The translations under genes were made by a program, and so were the position numbers. A stretch of 64,000 bases of DNA from Microcystis panniformis FACHB-1757. Lineage in GTDB: Bacteria; Cyanobacteriota; Cyanobacteriia; Cyanobacteriales; Microcystaceae. The stretch covers positions 3,100,001 to 3,164,000 of the forward strand of contig NZ_CP011339.1 of NCBI RefSeq assembly GCF_001264245.1, given 5' to 3'. Of the stretch, positions 18,402 to 27,811 are shown one piece after another. The number at the start of each line of letters is the position of its first letter. The first letter of the stretch is position 1. The notes beneath the pieces are model-generated. The model saw only the letters and a program-made list of their open reading frames with translations, was not told where the DNA came from and made no database searches.

Positions 18402-19352
18402 ATGTTTAGTCAATCAGAAAAAATTCCCGTTTCGGTGTTAATTCCCGCCAAAAACGAGGAATCTAACCTTCCCGCCTGTTTAGAGAGTGTTGCTAGGGCT
18501 GATGAAGTGTTTGTCGTCGATTCCCAAAGTAGCGATCGCTCGATCGAAATATCTACCAACTATGGGGCTAATGTAGTCCAATTTTATTTTAATGGTCGTT
18601 GGCCGAAAAAGAAAAACTGGTCCCTCGATAATCTGCCTTTTCGCAATCAATGGGTATTAATCGTCGATTGTGATGAGAGAATCACCCCCGAACTATGGGA
18701 CGAAATCGCCACCGTGATCCAAGATCCCGACTATAACGGTTATTATCTCAATCGTCGCGTCTTCTTCCTCGGACAGTGGATCCGTTATGGTGGCAAGTAT
18801 CCCGACTGGAATCTGCGTTTATTTAAACATAAGTCGGGCAGATACGAGAATTTAAACACGGAAGATATCCCCAACACGGGAGATAACGAAGTTCATGAAC
18901 ACGTTATCCTTGATGGCAAGGTGGGATATCTGAAAAATGATATGCTGCACATCGATTTCCGCGATATCTATCATTGGTTAGAAAGACATAATCGTTATTC
19001 CAACTGGGAAGCGCGGGTTTATTACAATATTCTCACGGGTAATGACGAAAGCGGCACGATCGGAGCGAACCTGTTCGGTGATGCGGTGCAGAGAAAACGT
19101 TTTTTAAAGAAAATTTGGGTAAAACTGCCCTTTAAACCGCTGCTGCGCTTTATTCTCTTTTATGTTATCCGTCTCGGTTTCTTGGATGGCAAAGCCGGTT
19201 ATATCTACGGTCGTCTTTTGAGTCAGTACGAATACCAAATAGGGGTTAAATTGTACGAATTACGGCAATTTGGCGGTAAATTAAACGTTAATGCCCAGGC
19301 TAATCCCCCGGTTAAACCCTCGGAACCTCAACCCGCAGAAATGATTAAATAA
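18402..19352 (+). CDS. GT2 glycosyltransferase (WaaE/HpsN-like)
   Basis: The 316-residue protein has PVSVLIPAKNEESNLPACLE, EVFVVDSQSSDRS, PKKKNWSLDNLPFRNQWVLI, VDCDERITPELWDEI (metal-binding region), GYYLNRRVFFLGQWIRYGG and PDWNLRLFKHKSGRY. This is the KdtX/WaaE group, also known in cyanobacteria as the hormogonium-polysaccharide HpsN type. The C-terminal third is amphipathic and proline-rich at the end. The next gene, an acetyltransferase, starts five bases after the stop, so the pair is probably one operon making a surface glycan. Confidence 0.85.
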   Translation: MFSQSEKIPVSVLIPAKNEESNLPACLESVARADEVFVVDSQSSDRSIEISTNYGANVVQFYFNGRWPKKKNWSLDNLPFRNQWVLIVDCDERITPELWDEIATVIQDPDYNGYYLNRRVFFLGQWIRYGGKYPDWNLRLFKHKSGRYENLNTEDIPNTGDNEVHEHVILDGKVGYLKNDMLHIDFRDIYHWLERHNRYSNWEARVYYNILTGNDESGTIGANLFGDAVQRKRFLKKIWVKLPFKPLLRFILFYVIRLGFLDGKAGYIYGRLLSQYEYQIGVKLYELRQFGGKLNVNAQANPPVKPSEPQPAEMIK

Positions 19353-19357
19353 GTCCT

Positions 19358-19948
19358 ATGTCCCCAGAAATCCGCACCGATGAGGAAGCGTGGCTAGATC
19401 TGCGTACCTACGATCAATCTTGGTTCGATCGCGGTCGTTCTAATCCAATTATCCTACTTTGGTGGTTAGTACAGGGGATTCTTTTCCCCCTTAGTTTGCA
19501 CCAGATGGATAGCTTTCGCTGCGCTATTTTGCGACTATTCGGGGCTAAAATCGGCCTTGGGGTGAAAATTCGCCCGACGGCAAGGGTTTCTTATCCTTGG
19601 AAAGTGGCGATCGGCGATTATACTTGGATTGGCGATGATGTGGTGATTTATAGTTTAGATAACGTTACCATCGGCAGTCATTGTGTGATTTCTCAAAAAT
19701 GCTATCTCTGCACTGGCAGTCACGATCCCTGCGATCGCTCTTTTGGCTTAAAAACCACTCCCATCCTCATTGGTAATGGTACTTGGATCGCGGCCGATTG
19801 TTTCCTGGCTCCGGGGGTAAAAATTGGCTCTAATGTTGTTATTGGGGCAAGAAGTAGCGTATTTGCCGATATTCCCGCTCAAAAGGTCGCTTGGGGCAGT
19901 CCCTGTCGTCCTCAATACGATAGAAAGATGAATTCTTATAGTAGTTAA
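19358..19948 (+). CDS. WcaF-like left-handed beta-helix acetyltransferase
   Basis: The 196-residue protein has isoleucine-rich hexapeptide repeats from about residue 65 on (ARVSYPWKVAIGDYTWIGDD, VVIYSLDNVTIGSHCVISQK, GVKIGSNVVIGARSSVFADI), typical of trimeric acyltransferases using acetyl-CoA. The N-terminal LLWWLVQGILFPLSLHQMDS and GAKIGLGVKIRPTARV are as in colanic-acid WcaF and the cyanobacterial HpsU type. It follows the GT2 gene by five bases, which supports acetylation of the same polysaccharide. Confidence 0.85.
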   Translation: MSPEIRTDEEAWLDLRTYDQSWFDRGRSNPIILLWWLVQGILFPLSLHQMDSFRCAILRLFGAKIGLGVKIRPTARVSYPWKVAIGDYTWIGDDVVIYSLDNVTIGSHCVISQKCYLCTGSHDPCDRSFGLKTTPILIGNGTWIAADCFLAPGVKIGSNVVIGARSSVFADIPAQKVAWGSPCRPQYDRKMNSYSS

Positions 19949-20142
19949 GCTTAAGAGGCATTTTATCTCAAATGTCGGGGTGAAGACTCAAATCAGCAAC
20001 GCCTAAATCAGCCATTTGTTCGTCCTAAAGTCGAAAGTCTTGCTCATAGGATACCGTCATTGATTTATCTCTTTCTAAGCTCAATTAACATTACATTAAT
20101 AATCCGCCAAAAGTGAGAGCCTAAAAACGGATGTGGTGTCAT
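19949..20142. repeat. IS605-type left-end relic and spacer
   Basis: At about 19963-19990 the sequence TTTATCTCAAATGTCGGGGT repeats the left end of tnpB relics A (15885) and B (50110), but no tnpB follows. No gene seen in the remainder. Confidence 0.5.
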
Positions 20143-20508
20143 CGAAAATTTTGGGTCTGAAACCCCGTCGTTCTACGACGGCTTTACTGTTAAATATGAG
20201 CATCGTTTACGAAATATATGCTAAAATGTGAGACATGGAAAAGCTATCGCTACCGATTTTACCCCACACCCGAACAAGAGTCGCTATTGCGGCGCACTTT
20301 GGGCTGTGTAAGATTGGTTGACAATAAAGCTCTCCATCTCAGAACACAAGCTTGGTACGAAAGACAAGAAAGAGTAGGATATACTGAAACTTCTTCAATG
20401 CTAACCGATTGGAAAAAACAAGAAGAATTAGAGTTTTTAAACGAAGTTAGCTGTGTACCTTTACAACAAGGGTTAAGACATTTACAAACAGCTTTTACCA
20501 ATTTCTGG

Positions 20509-21926
20509 CTCTTCGTTACCCTTTATGCTAAATCAACATACAAGATGCCAAGATAACATACTTCTAACCCAAAAATTCCGAAAGTTTCTAAAGCCATAGC
20601 CTCTCCGTTTTATTAGTTTAAGTTTATTGTTGATTCCCTCGACCACCCCATTCGTTGTCCTTCGCTCGAAATAACTAATTATTTCTCCAAACCAGTTTCG
20701 GATTGTTTGACAACTCTTGGTAAAAACACTGGAGGATTTTGCCAACCATTCCGAGATGGATAGCATTCCCTCTGTCGAATTCTCTGAGGTTTCATAAATC
20801 TTTCTAAATTCTTCCTTTAATTCCTGCATCTTTTTCAAATTTGGGAATTTTTCTTTGATAGCTTCTAGTTTGATTTTTTGAGTTTCCGTTAAATCTTCTT
20901 CATTTTTTAACAGACTATATTTACTTCGCTTTAAAACTTCTAGCTTCGCTTCTTTTTCCGCTTTCTGTTTTTTATTTTTCTGCGCTTCTACCGCTCTTTT
21001 TCTGCTTTTCTCTGTTCGTCTAACTCTTGATTAATTTGTTCATTACATGGAATCTATCGGCGACTACCTCGGCCGATGGCATCAATTCTTTCACTAAATT
21101 TTTATAGGGCAACCAAAGGTCTATGCTGACTTCTTCAATTTGCTCTAACACCTCTTTTCCCCACCCTGTAAGCGTTTCCCTCAATTCTTCTTGTGTTCGC
21201 TTCTCTAGAATAGCTATTAGTTTTACCGTATCTAAATTTACTAAAACCGCACAGTAATTTTTTTGTCTTTTGACTAGAGCGATTTCGTCAATTCCTAGTC
21301 TTTTTAATTTCGATAGGTCTGTCTCTGTAATTTCTTCAGCTATGTCCTCTATCATTCTTTGAATCTCTTCTTCCGTTACGTCATTTCTTCGACTAACATT
21401 TAAAATATCTCCTTCTTTTAATTGTTCGAGTATATTCTCGGCTAGTCTTTTCGTATAGGTTCGTTTCTTGGCGACAAAATCTAACTCTTCGCTAAAGGGT
21501 TTCTGACAATTATCGCACTTAAATTGACGACGATTAACCTGTAGGTACACTGGTTGTCCTGAGATTGGTAAATCTTTGACTAAATGTCGATGATTTTGGT
21601 GGAGTTTATCGCTCTCTAACCCACAACGAGGACAGGTTGCTTTTTGATTTTTCGATTCGATTCGGCAAACTATACCGATATTTTCTAGGTGTAGATAGCC
21701 TTGAATACAGGTTCCTTTTAGGTTCAAAAATTTGTCAAGTATCATAAGTAAAATAATCTCGTTTTTGGCTATTATATCAAATCTTAACTCAATTGTCTAT
21801 CTTTTGGTATTAACCTGTTTGTGCCTTAAGTCCTTCCCTGTATGGATTTCAGCTACTTTTGAGCGTAGGCGCTCTCATCGAATTTTATTTTAAGTTAATT
21901 ATTTGCATAACAATTCCCGAAGAGCC
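20509..21926 (-). mobile_element. ISL3-family element (type b), 1418 bp
   Basis: The termini GGCTCTTCG and CGAAGAGCC are inverted repeats of the ISL3 type. The 8-bp direct repeat CAATTTCT (20501-20508 and 21927-21934) is a textbook ISL3 target duplication inside tnpB. It differs in sequence from the three ISL3 type-a copies further right. Confidence 0.85.
20533..21745 (-). pseudogene. ISL3-family transposase, one frameshift
   Basis: The first frame (21745-21020) encodes 241 residues with a CPRCG...CDNCQ zinc-binding N terminus, LVKDLPISGQPVYLQVNRRQ and the catalytic region LKRLGIDEIAL and EVSIDLWLPYKNLVKEL up to ADRFHVM. The frame is then lost at about 21030 and the rest, with SCQTIRNWFGEIISYFERRT and VVEGINNKLKLIKRRGYGFR, continues in another frame down to about 20533. 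All parts of an ISL3 DDE transposase are present, so a single-base change or reading error explains the break. Confidence 0.8.
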
Positions 21927-22556
21927 CAATTTCTTTGCTGGTCGTACTAAGTATCCTAACTTTAAGAAAAAACATCAGGGAGGAAGTGCCGAATTTACCA
22001 AGTCTGCTTTTAAATTTAAAGACAAACAAATCTATTTAGCTAAATGCACAGAACCCTTAGCGATTCGCTGGTCGCGACAAATACCAGAAAGCTGTGAACC
22101 AAGCACAGTAACAGTCAGATTACATCCTTCTGGACGTTGGCATATCTCAATAAGATTTGATGACCCAACAATTAAGCCATTACCAGTAACAGATAAAGCC
22201 ATCGGAATTGACTTAGGAATTAGTAGCCTCGTGATTACCAGCGATGGTGACAAAGTATCTAATCTTAAGCATTTTAAAAAGCATTATCGGAGACTGCGAA
22301 GAGCATCTAAAAGCCTTTCTAGAAAACAGAAAGGGTCAAAAAATCGGGAAAAAGCGAGAATCAAAGTAGCCAGAATTCACGCCCAAATTACTGATAACAG
22401 AAAAGACCATTTACATAAGCTAACCACTCAATTAGTTCGTGAAAACCAAACGATTGTGGTTGAGAATTTAGCCGTCAAGAATATGGTCAAAAACCCGAAA
22501 TTATCTCAGGCAATATCTGACGTTAGTTGGGGAGAAATAACCCGACAATTAGCCTA

Positions 22557-22647
22557 AGTAGTCATGCAAAATTAATTACCTGCCCGATCGAGCTAAAACC
22601 CTTACGGGGCAATGATCGTCATGTGTAAATAATTTTGCCTAGGTACT
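22557..22647 (+). mobile_element. MITE-A copy 2 inside tnpB
   Basis: A 91-bp copy flanked by TA on both sides (22555-22556 and 22648-22649). Excising it with one TA rejoins the tnpB codons (ITRQLA then YKCRWYG), which proves the exact element boundaries and the TA target duplication. Confidence 0.85.
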
Positions 22648-22980
22648 TATAAATGCCGTTGGTACGGCAGAAATTACATCGAAATAGATAGATGGTTTCC
22701 CAGTTCTAAAAGGTGTAGTAATTGCGGGTATATTGCCCTTGAAAATGCCGTTAAATGTTCGAGAGTGGGACTGTCCAGACTGTGGGACGCACCATGACCG
22801 AGATATTAACGCTAGTAAAAATATTTTGGCCGCAGGGCTTGCGGTGTCAGTCTGTAGAGCGACCATAAGACCAGAACAGAGTAAATCTGTTAAGGCAGGT
22901 GCGGAACCCCGCAAGGGAAAGAAGCAGAAACCTAAATCGTGAGGTTTGGGAGTCACCGTCCGTTTACGGCGGTGAGGATG

Positions 22981-24732
22981 TCAAAATGTGTTGTTTTCCT
23001 GATTGTCTGAAGATTGAACGCGAAAGGGAGGCGCGACATAATCGGAAGGCAAATAATTTTCGGGAATGGTTGTTGTATTTCCATCTCGTAGGGAGGTGTA
23101 ACTGGGAGAGAGAATCTCAATCCCAGCTTCATTACACTTGTCTTGAATATTTTGATGGAGTTCTGAATAAATTATTACCATCAAATTGGGTTGGTTAGTG
23201 TAAGCGTTTAATTGATAACTGATGTAAAAATTATCTAGGCTAGTTTGCAGGACAAAAGGTGCGGGTTCTTTGAGAATATGCTCAGTTTCTAGAGCCGCTT
23301 CAATTAAGGTTTTGTGGGCTTTTCGCCAAGGCAGATCGTACCCTAGGGTAATCGTTGTCTGAATAATTAGATTTCTGTTTAATTCCCGTGAGGAAATACT
23401 AAAGTTAATCACATTACCACTTAATAAAGACGAGTTAGGAATAGTAATGATTTTATTAGTAGGAGTACAAATGCGAATAACTAGGAAGTTTTTTTCAATT
23501 AGATCGCCAATTACATCTCCTATTTGAATGTGATCTCCGATGCGAAAAGCACGGGTATAAATAAGAATAATTCCCCCAATAACATTGGCGATCGCTGAAG
23601 TAGAACCAAGGGATAAAAGAAGACCAAGAAAAACAGAAATGCCTTGAAAAGCTGGAGAATTAAAACCGGGCAAGTAGGGAAAAGCCACTATTGCTGCTAT
23701 GGCAAGAATTATGACTAATAGGATATTGTAAGTCGGTTTAGCCCAATCAGTATAAAAACCCGGAATAACCAGATTTCCTCTTTCTATTGCTGTAAAAAAG
23801 GGCTTGATTAGCCGGATTAAGTAGTAAGTTATAAAAATGATTATGGCAATAATAAAGGCATTGGGAAGATATTTGCCAATGGACGACAAAACCAGTTCTA
23901 ATGATTGATAAAAATAACCTAAAATACCCTCGCCAAAAACTCTTGTCCAGGGGAATAAACGAAGGACAAATGTAGCATAATTAAATAATAATAAAAACAG
24001 AACAAACAAGCGAATTATCCGAAGAACTCGCAGCCAAAAAAAGCTTATATTAGAGGAAGATATGATCTCAACATTCCCGATTTGAATGCCTGGCGTCAAG
24101 GATTCAATCAAACGTCTAATAAAGGGAAATAGCTTCCCTGAAATTTTGATAACTGCAAAGCTAATAATCAGGAAGGCAAAGCTGGCTATAACCGTATAAA
24201 TGATGTTCTTAAGTAGTTGTTCGGGTTTTCGATCTTGGCGATATTGAGCGATAGCAACCTGAATTTTTTGTAAAGCTTGTTGAGCTAAAACCTCCGGCGT
24301 TGAACGATAGGCTTTTGCATCTCGCTCCGTCACCGTTAGAATTACTTCTTGATCTACACTTAAATAAAGTGAGTTATCATCAGGAATCTGCTTAATTGTC
24401 AGGTTATCAACAGGAATAGAATCATTTTGAGCAATTCTTTCAATTCTCCGGGTAATAGCGTTAGCTCTCTCCTCCGCCGAAAATGAAGAAACTCCCCGCC
24501 GGATAAAAAAGAGGGGTTTTCCATCTAACATAACTGGAAAGCCGTCAATTTTATTTTCCAGTTGTGTCGGATTTTGAGCTATTCCCAAAAGAGGGGAGGT
24601 TAGAGTCAGTAGTAAAACTACAAAAAATATGACCAAGGTATGCCCAATTTTTTTCATCCATCCTCTAGCTTTAGATGGTGTAGTTAGCATTAAATATCTT
24701 TGATTAATATCGACAACTGGTACAAATTGCAT
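22981..24732 (-). CDS. MscS-family mechanosensitive channel
   Basis: In this 583-residue protein an export signal or first helix (GHTLVIFFVVLLLTLTSPLL) is followed by a periplasmic region and five to six membrane helices. The MscS core lies at about residues 365-480: a pore-like small-residue helix (GLLLSLGSTSAIANVIGGII), RAFRIGDHIQIGDVIGDLIE (the beta domain) and ITIPNSSLLSGNVINFS. Such channels release solutes at hypo-osmotic shock. The start is uncertain: the ATG at 24657 gives a cleaner signal sequence than that at 24732. The stop codon is provided by the right end of the IS1341-type element, so the native C terminus may have been longer. Confidence 0.85.
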   Translation of the reverse strand: MQFVPVVDINQRYLMLTTPSKARGWMKKIGHTLVIFFVVLLLTLTSPLLGIAQNPTQLENKIDGFPVMLDGKPLFFIRRGVSSFSAEERANAITRRIERIAQNDSIPVDNLTIKQIPDDNSLYLSVDQEVILTVTERDAKAYRSTPEVLAQQALQKIQVAIAQYRQDRKPEQLLKNIIYTVIASFAFLIISFAVIKISGKLFPFIRRLIESLTPGIQIGNVEIISSSNISFFWLRVLRIIRLFVLFLLLFNYATFVLRLFPWTRVFGEGILGYFYQSLELVLSSIGKYLPNAFIIAIIIFITYYLIRLIKPFFTAIERGNLVIPGFYTDWAKPTYNILLVIILAIAAIVAFPYLPGFNSPAFQGISVFLGLLLSLGSTSAIANVIGGIILIYTRAFRIGDHIQIGDVIGDLIEKNFLVIRICTPTNKIITIPNSSLLSGNVINFSISSRELNRNLIIQTTITLGYDLPWRKAHKTLIEAALETEHILKEPAPFVLQTSLDNFYISYQLNAYTNQPNLMVIIYSELHQNIQDKCNEAGIEILSPSYTSLRDGNTTTIPENYLPSDYVAPPFRVQSSDNQENNTF

Positions 24733-24903
24733 AGGATTAAGTCAGATTTTTTTGTGTGTATTCGGGTAATATTTAGGCATTACTGTCCTCGATGAGGTGC
24801 AGAGAGCCTAGGTTGAGACAGGAGTGGAAAAATTGGCAACACCAGGACTTTGTAAGGGTTGCCAATATTTAGGGAATTTAAGCGAGTTTTTCCTCAACAT
24901 CTG

Positions 24904-26307
24904 TTAGTGATGAAAATGGGAACCAGATAATTTTGACTGATAATTAGACTGAGATTGAAAAAAGGCGATCGCTGAGTGAATATCCCGCAACAACAGAGCC
25001 GCCATATCACGACTAAATCCCTCCTTGATCACCACGCGCTGCACGGTTAAATCTTGGCGATTTTTGGGCATTGTATAGGCAGGAACTAACCAACCCCGCT
25101 CGCGCAATTTATCAGCTAAATCGAATAAACTATAATTAGATTGATCGCTAATTGTCTCCTTTAATTTCCAAGCAAAAACTGGAATAGTGCTGCCATCGGT
25201 AATCAATTCAAACGGTCCCATCTTAGCGATTTCCCCCGATAAATACAGGGCCGTATCTCTACAGGCTTGATGAATTTGTCGATAACCCTCTTTACCCAAG
25301 CGTAAAAAATTATAATATTGAGCGACTACTTGATTACCAGGGCGAGAAAAATTCAGAGCAAAATTAGGCAGATCACCGCCTAAATAATTACAATGAAAGA
25401 TTAATTCTTCTGGTAATTCTTGCCGATCTCGCCAGATAATCCAACCGACACCGGGATAGACTAAACCGTATTTATGCCCGGAAGCATTAATCGATTTAAC
25501 CCATTTGAGGCGAAAATCCCAGACTAAATCGGGATCGAGAAAAGGGGCAATAAAACCACCACTAGCACCATCGACGTGCAGGGGAACTTGCCAGCCGGTT
25601 TCTCTGTTCAATTTTTCCAGGGCATCATTAATTTCTTGGACGGGTTCGTAACTACCATCAAAGGTACTACCCATAATTGCAATTACCCCGATCGTATTCT
25701 CATCAATTAGTTTAATTGCCTCGGTCGCATTGAGATGAAAACGACTCCCTTCCATCGGCACAAAACGCGGTTCTACCTCCCAATAACGAGAGAATTTTTC
25801 CCAACAAACCTGCACATTAATGCCCATGACTAAATTAGGTTTGTCGGTGGGTTTACCCTCTTTTTGTCGGCGTTTGCGCCATTGCCATTTTAAAGCCATG
25901 CCTCCCAACATCGCCGCTTCACTGGAACCAATGGTAGAACAACCGGTTGCAGCTTCGCTTTCGGGAGCATTCCAGAGTCTAGCGATCATATTCACACAAC
26001 GCAGTTCAATTTCGGCGGTTTGTGGGTATTCATCCTTGTCAATCATGTTTTTATCGAAGGTTTCCGCCATTAATTGTTTGGCTTCCGGTTCCATCCAAGT
26101 GGTGACAAAAGTAGCCAGATTCAGGCGAGAATTACCATCAAGGGCGAGTTCATCGCGGATTAAATTGTAGGCCACCGCCGGCGGCATTTCTCCCTCGGGA
26201 ATCTCGTATTTAGGTACAGCGGAAGTCAGGGCGCGGGAAGCATAGGTGGGGGTAATTAGTGCTTCTTCCGGACTGAGGCGATCGAGATTAATTTTCTGAT
26301 GAACCAT
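24904..26307 (-). CDS. gad: glutamate decarboxylase (PLP-dependent)
   Basis: The 467-residue enzyme begins MVHQKINLDRLSPEEALI after AAGGAAGT. It has the GadB series: GNSRLNLATFVTTWMEPEAK, TGCSTIGSSEAAMLGGMALK, LHVDGASGGFIAPFLDPDLV, the PLP lysine in SINASGHKYGLVYPGVGWII and LGGDLPNFALNFSRPGNQV. It converts glutamate to GABA, consuming a proton. Length matches the family. An upstream TTG at 26352 would overlap the DUF1345 gene by 17 bases; I reject it. The C terminus (SHFHH) lacks nothing obvious. The DUF1345 gene lies immediately upstream on the same strand. Confidence 0.9.
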   Translation of the reverse strand: MVHQKINLDRLSPEEALITPTYASRALTSAVPKYEIPEGEMPPAVAYNLIRDELALDGNSRLNLATFVTTWMEPEAKQLMAETFDKNMIDKDEYPQTAEIELRCVNMIARLWNAPESEAATGCSTIGSSEAAMLGGMALKWQWRKRRQKEGKPTDKPNLVMGINVQVCWEKFSRYWEVEPRFVPMEGSRFHLNATEAIKLIDENTIGVIAIMGSTFDGSYEPVQEINDALEKLNRETGWQVPLHVDGASGGFIAPFLDPDLVWDFRLKWVKSINASGHKYGLVYPGVGWIIWRDRQELPEELIFHCNYLGGDLPNFALNFSRPGNQVVAQYYNFLRLGKEGYRQIHQACRDTALYLSGEIAKMGPFELITDGSTIPVFAWKLKETISDQSNYSLFDLADKLRERGWLVPAYTMPKNRQDLTVQRVVIKEGFSRDMAALLLRDIHSAIAFFQSQSNYQSKLSGSHFHH

Positions 26308-26335
26308 GACTTCCTTAATAAAATATCTTTTTTGC

Positions 26336-26944
26336 TTAGAGTAAATTACCAATCATGCCAAAAATAATAGCAATAATCGAGACGGATAAAAAATAGGAAA
26401 GCATCCCGTGGGTTGCTACCAGCTGCCGCATTGCCGTACTATTAATACTTGTATCAGAGGTTTGATAACAAGCCGCCATACAAAAACCTTGATAGAGAAA
26501 TTCCGTCCAATTAGGTCGATCGCAATCGGGAAAAACTAGGCCTTTACCATCGTGATAGTAGCGTACTGCATATTCTTGGCTGTAGATCAATTGTATGGCT
26601 AACCAAGCACTAATAATACCCAAAAAACCACAGGCAAAATGAACGATGGCGTGTTCGGAAGCGATCAGATAAATTAATAGTCCGAAACTGCCGATCGTAT
26701 AAAATAGGGATTCCAGAAATGCCCCCCGATGATTGGGAGGTTTTAATAGTTCTAGCTGCCAGGGGGCAAGGCAAGAAATTCTGTAAGCTAGTAACATAAT
26801 TGCCACTATCAAAGCGAAAAGAAAAGCTAAAACCAGTCGCAGAGTAATAGTTACCGGCAGCATTAAGACAATCAGAGCGACAATTATTTGACAGAGCCAG
26901 CGAATTTGAGTATAGCTGGGTTTTCTAGCGGTTTTTTTGACCAT
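26336..26944 (-). CDS. DUF1345 membrane protein
   Basis: The 202-residue protein has five hydrophobic segments and the motif region DCDRPNWTEFLYQGFCMAAC, then QTSDTSINSTAMRQLVATHG, which matches DUF1345 (PFxDFxYxAFTIGMxxQVSDT pattern). The function is unknown; it is an inner-membrane protein. It ends 28 bases before the glutamate decarboxylase ATG on the same strand, so the two may be cotranscribed. Confidence 0.75.
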   Translation of the reverse strand: MVKKTARKPSYTQIRWLCQIIVALIVLMLPVTITLRLVLAFLFALIVAIMLLAYRISCLAPWQLELLKPPNHRGAFLESLFYTIGSFGLLIYLIASEHAIVHFACGFLGIISAWLAIQLIYSQEYAVRYYHDGKGLVFPDCDRPNWTEFLYQGFCMAACYQTSDTSINSTAMRQLVATHGMLSYFLSVSIIAIIFGMIGNLL

Positions 26945-26998
26945 AGATCAAAGCAGAATTATCCCTAACTATTCTCTCATAAAAATCTGCGGGGTAAA

Positions 26999-27760
26999 TT
27001 AGGCGATCGCGGCTTGTAATTCCGGGCAACTGTACCAACTCCAAGGCCCGTCTAAAACTGGTTTGATATTCAGTTCTTCACGCCATTGATCTAAGGGTTT
27101 TTCTAATCCTTCTTCCCACTTGATCGGGAATAGAGGTTGGGCCTGGCGACCGATGGTAATTCCCCGAGAAATTAAATCGAATTTGTAACCGAGAGTTTTA
27201 TTTAAATCGGCATCACTTTCTACCTCACTTAACAGAGTATCACTGGTAAAAAAAGTCATCAGTAAAGAGAGGATATCGATGAGGAGAAAAGTAGGATAAC
27301 GAGTTTGAGCGACCGTGACAGAAATTACTCCCAATTCTCCAAGAGTATCTAAACTAAACCCGGTGAGAATGTGATGGATATCGTGGGTTTTATCAATGCG
27401 AAAACCAATATAGTCGGCATCGGAATCAAATTGCTCGCGTTGGGGATAAAATTGCGGATCATAGCCCAAAGTGTGCATAATTGTGCCGTAAGTCCAACCG
27501 AGAGAACCTTTCGGCATTTTTAACATTGCTTCGAGATCGTAGGGTTTGCCGATGTATCTTTCTTGCACTAATTGAGCGGAAGCTGGTTCTTGCAGAACTG
27601 CTTTTACACATAACTCCATCGGGCGACTATTGACCAATCGGCGCTCGATTTCCCAGACATTAGCCGTTTCTTGGCCAGCGCCGGCCGCTAGATCGACAAA
27701 TTCCAGAAATCGATGCAAATTTTCGGGTGTGGCTAATTGATTGATGTATCTGTAACTCAT
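26999..27760 (-). CDS. Coq4-family protein
   Basis: The 253-residue protein has the Coq4 signature HDIHHILTGFSLDTLGELGV (metal-binding H-D-x-x-H). It is preceded by GSLGWTYGTIMHTLGYDPQF and followed by LISRGITIGRQAQPLFPIKW and EEGLEKPLDQWREELNI. In mitochondria Coq4 supports ubiquinone synthesis; cyanobacteria make plastoquinone, so the bacterial role here is open. An AGGAG-like GAGGAG lies 7-8 bases before the ATG (27767-27772 region). Confidence 0.8.
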   Translation of the reverse strand: MSYRYINQLATPENLHRFLEFVDLAAGAGQETANVWEIERRLVNSRPMELCVKAVLQEPASAQLVQERYIGKPYDLEAMLKMPKGSLGWTYGTIMHTLGYDPQFYPQREQFDSDADYIGFRIDKTHDIHHILTGFSLDTLGELGVISVTVAQTRYPTFLLIDILSLLMTFFTSDTLLSEVESDADLNKTLGYKFDLISRGITIGRQAQPLFPIKWEEGLEKPLDQWREELNIKPVLDGPWSWYSCPELQAAIA

Positions 27761-27811
27761 GGAATTCTCCTCATCGGTAGATAAATTTACAGGCTGCTTA
27801 GAACAAGTGTA

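Larger units (their letters stand above)
20218..22941 (+). pseudogene. tnpB, split by ISL3 and MITE-A and frameshifted
   Basis: The N-terminal part (20218-20508, WKSYRYRFYPTPEQESLLRR) ends at TAFTNF. It resumes at 21927 (FFAGRTKYPNFKKKHQGG) and includes GIDLGISSLVITSDGDKVSN as RuvC block I and TIVVENLAVKNMV as block II. After MITE-A it resumes with YKCRWYGRNYIEIDRWFPSS and a four-cysteine zinc knuckle (CSNCGY ... CPDCGTHHDRDINASKNIL, block III), then ends KGKKQKPKS. One further frameshift lies near 22745 between the zinc-knuckle halves. TnpB is the RNA-guided nuclease of these elements; this copy cannot make a full product. Confidence 0.8.
20143..22984 (+). mobile_element. IS1341-type (IS605 family) element carrying tnpB only, with two nested insertions
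   Basis: The left end follows the tetranucleotide TCAT and carries a hairpin (CCCCGTCGT / ACGACGG near 20165-20185). The right end has the hairpin at about 22953-22973 and finishes GGATGTCAA at 22984. Removing the nested ISL3 element (1418 bp plus 8-bp duplication) and MITE-A (91 bp plus TA) leaves about 1.32 kb, a normal size for a tnpB-only element. There is no tnpA. The element end creates the stop codon of the neighbouring mscS-like gene. Confidence 0.75.
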
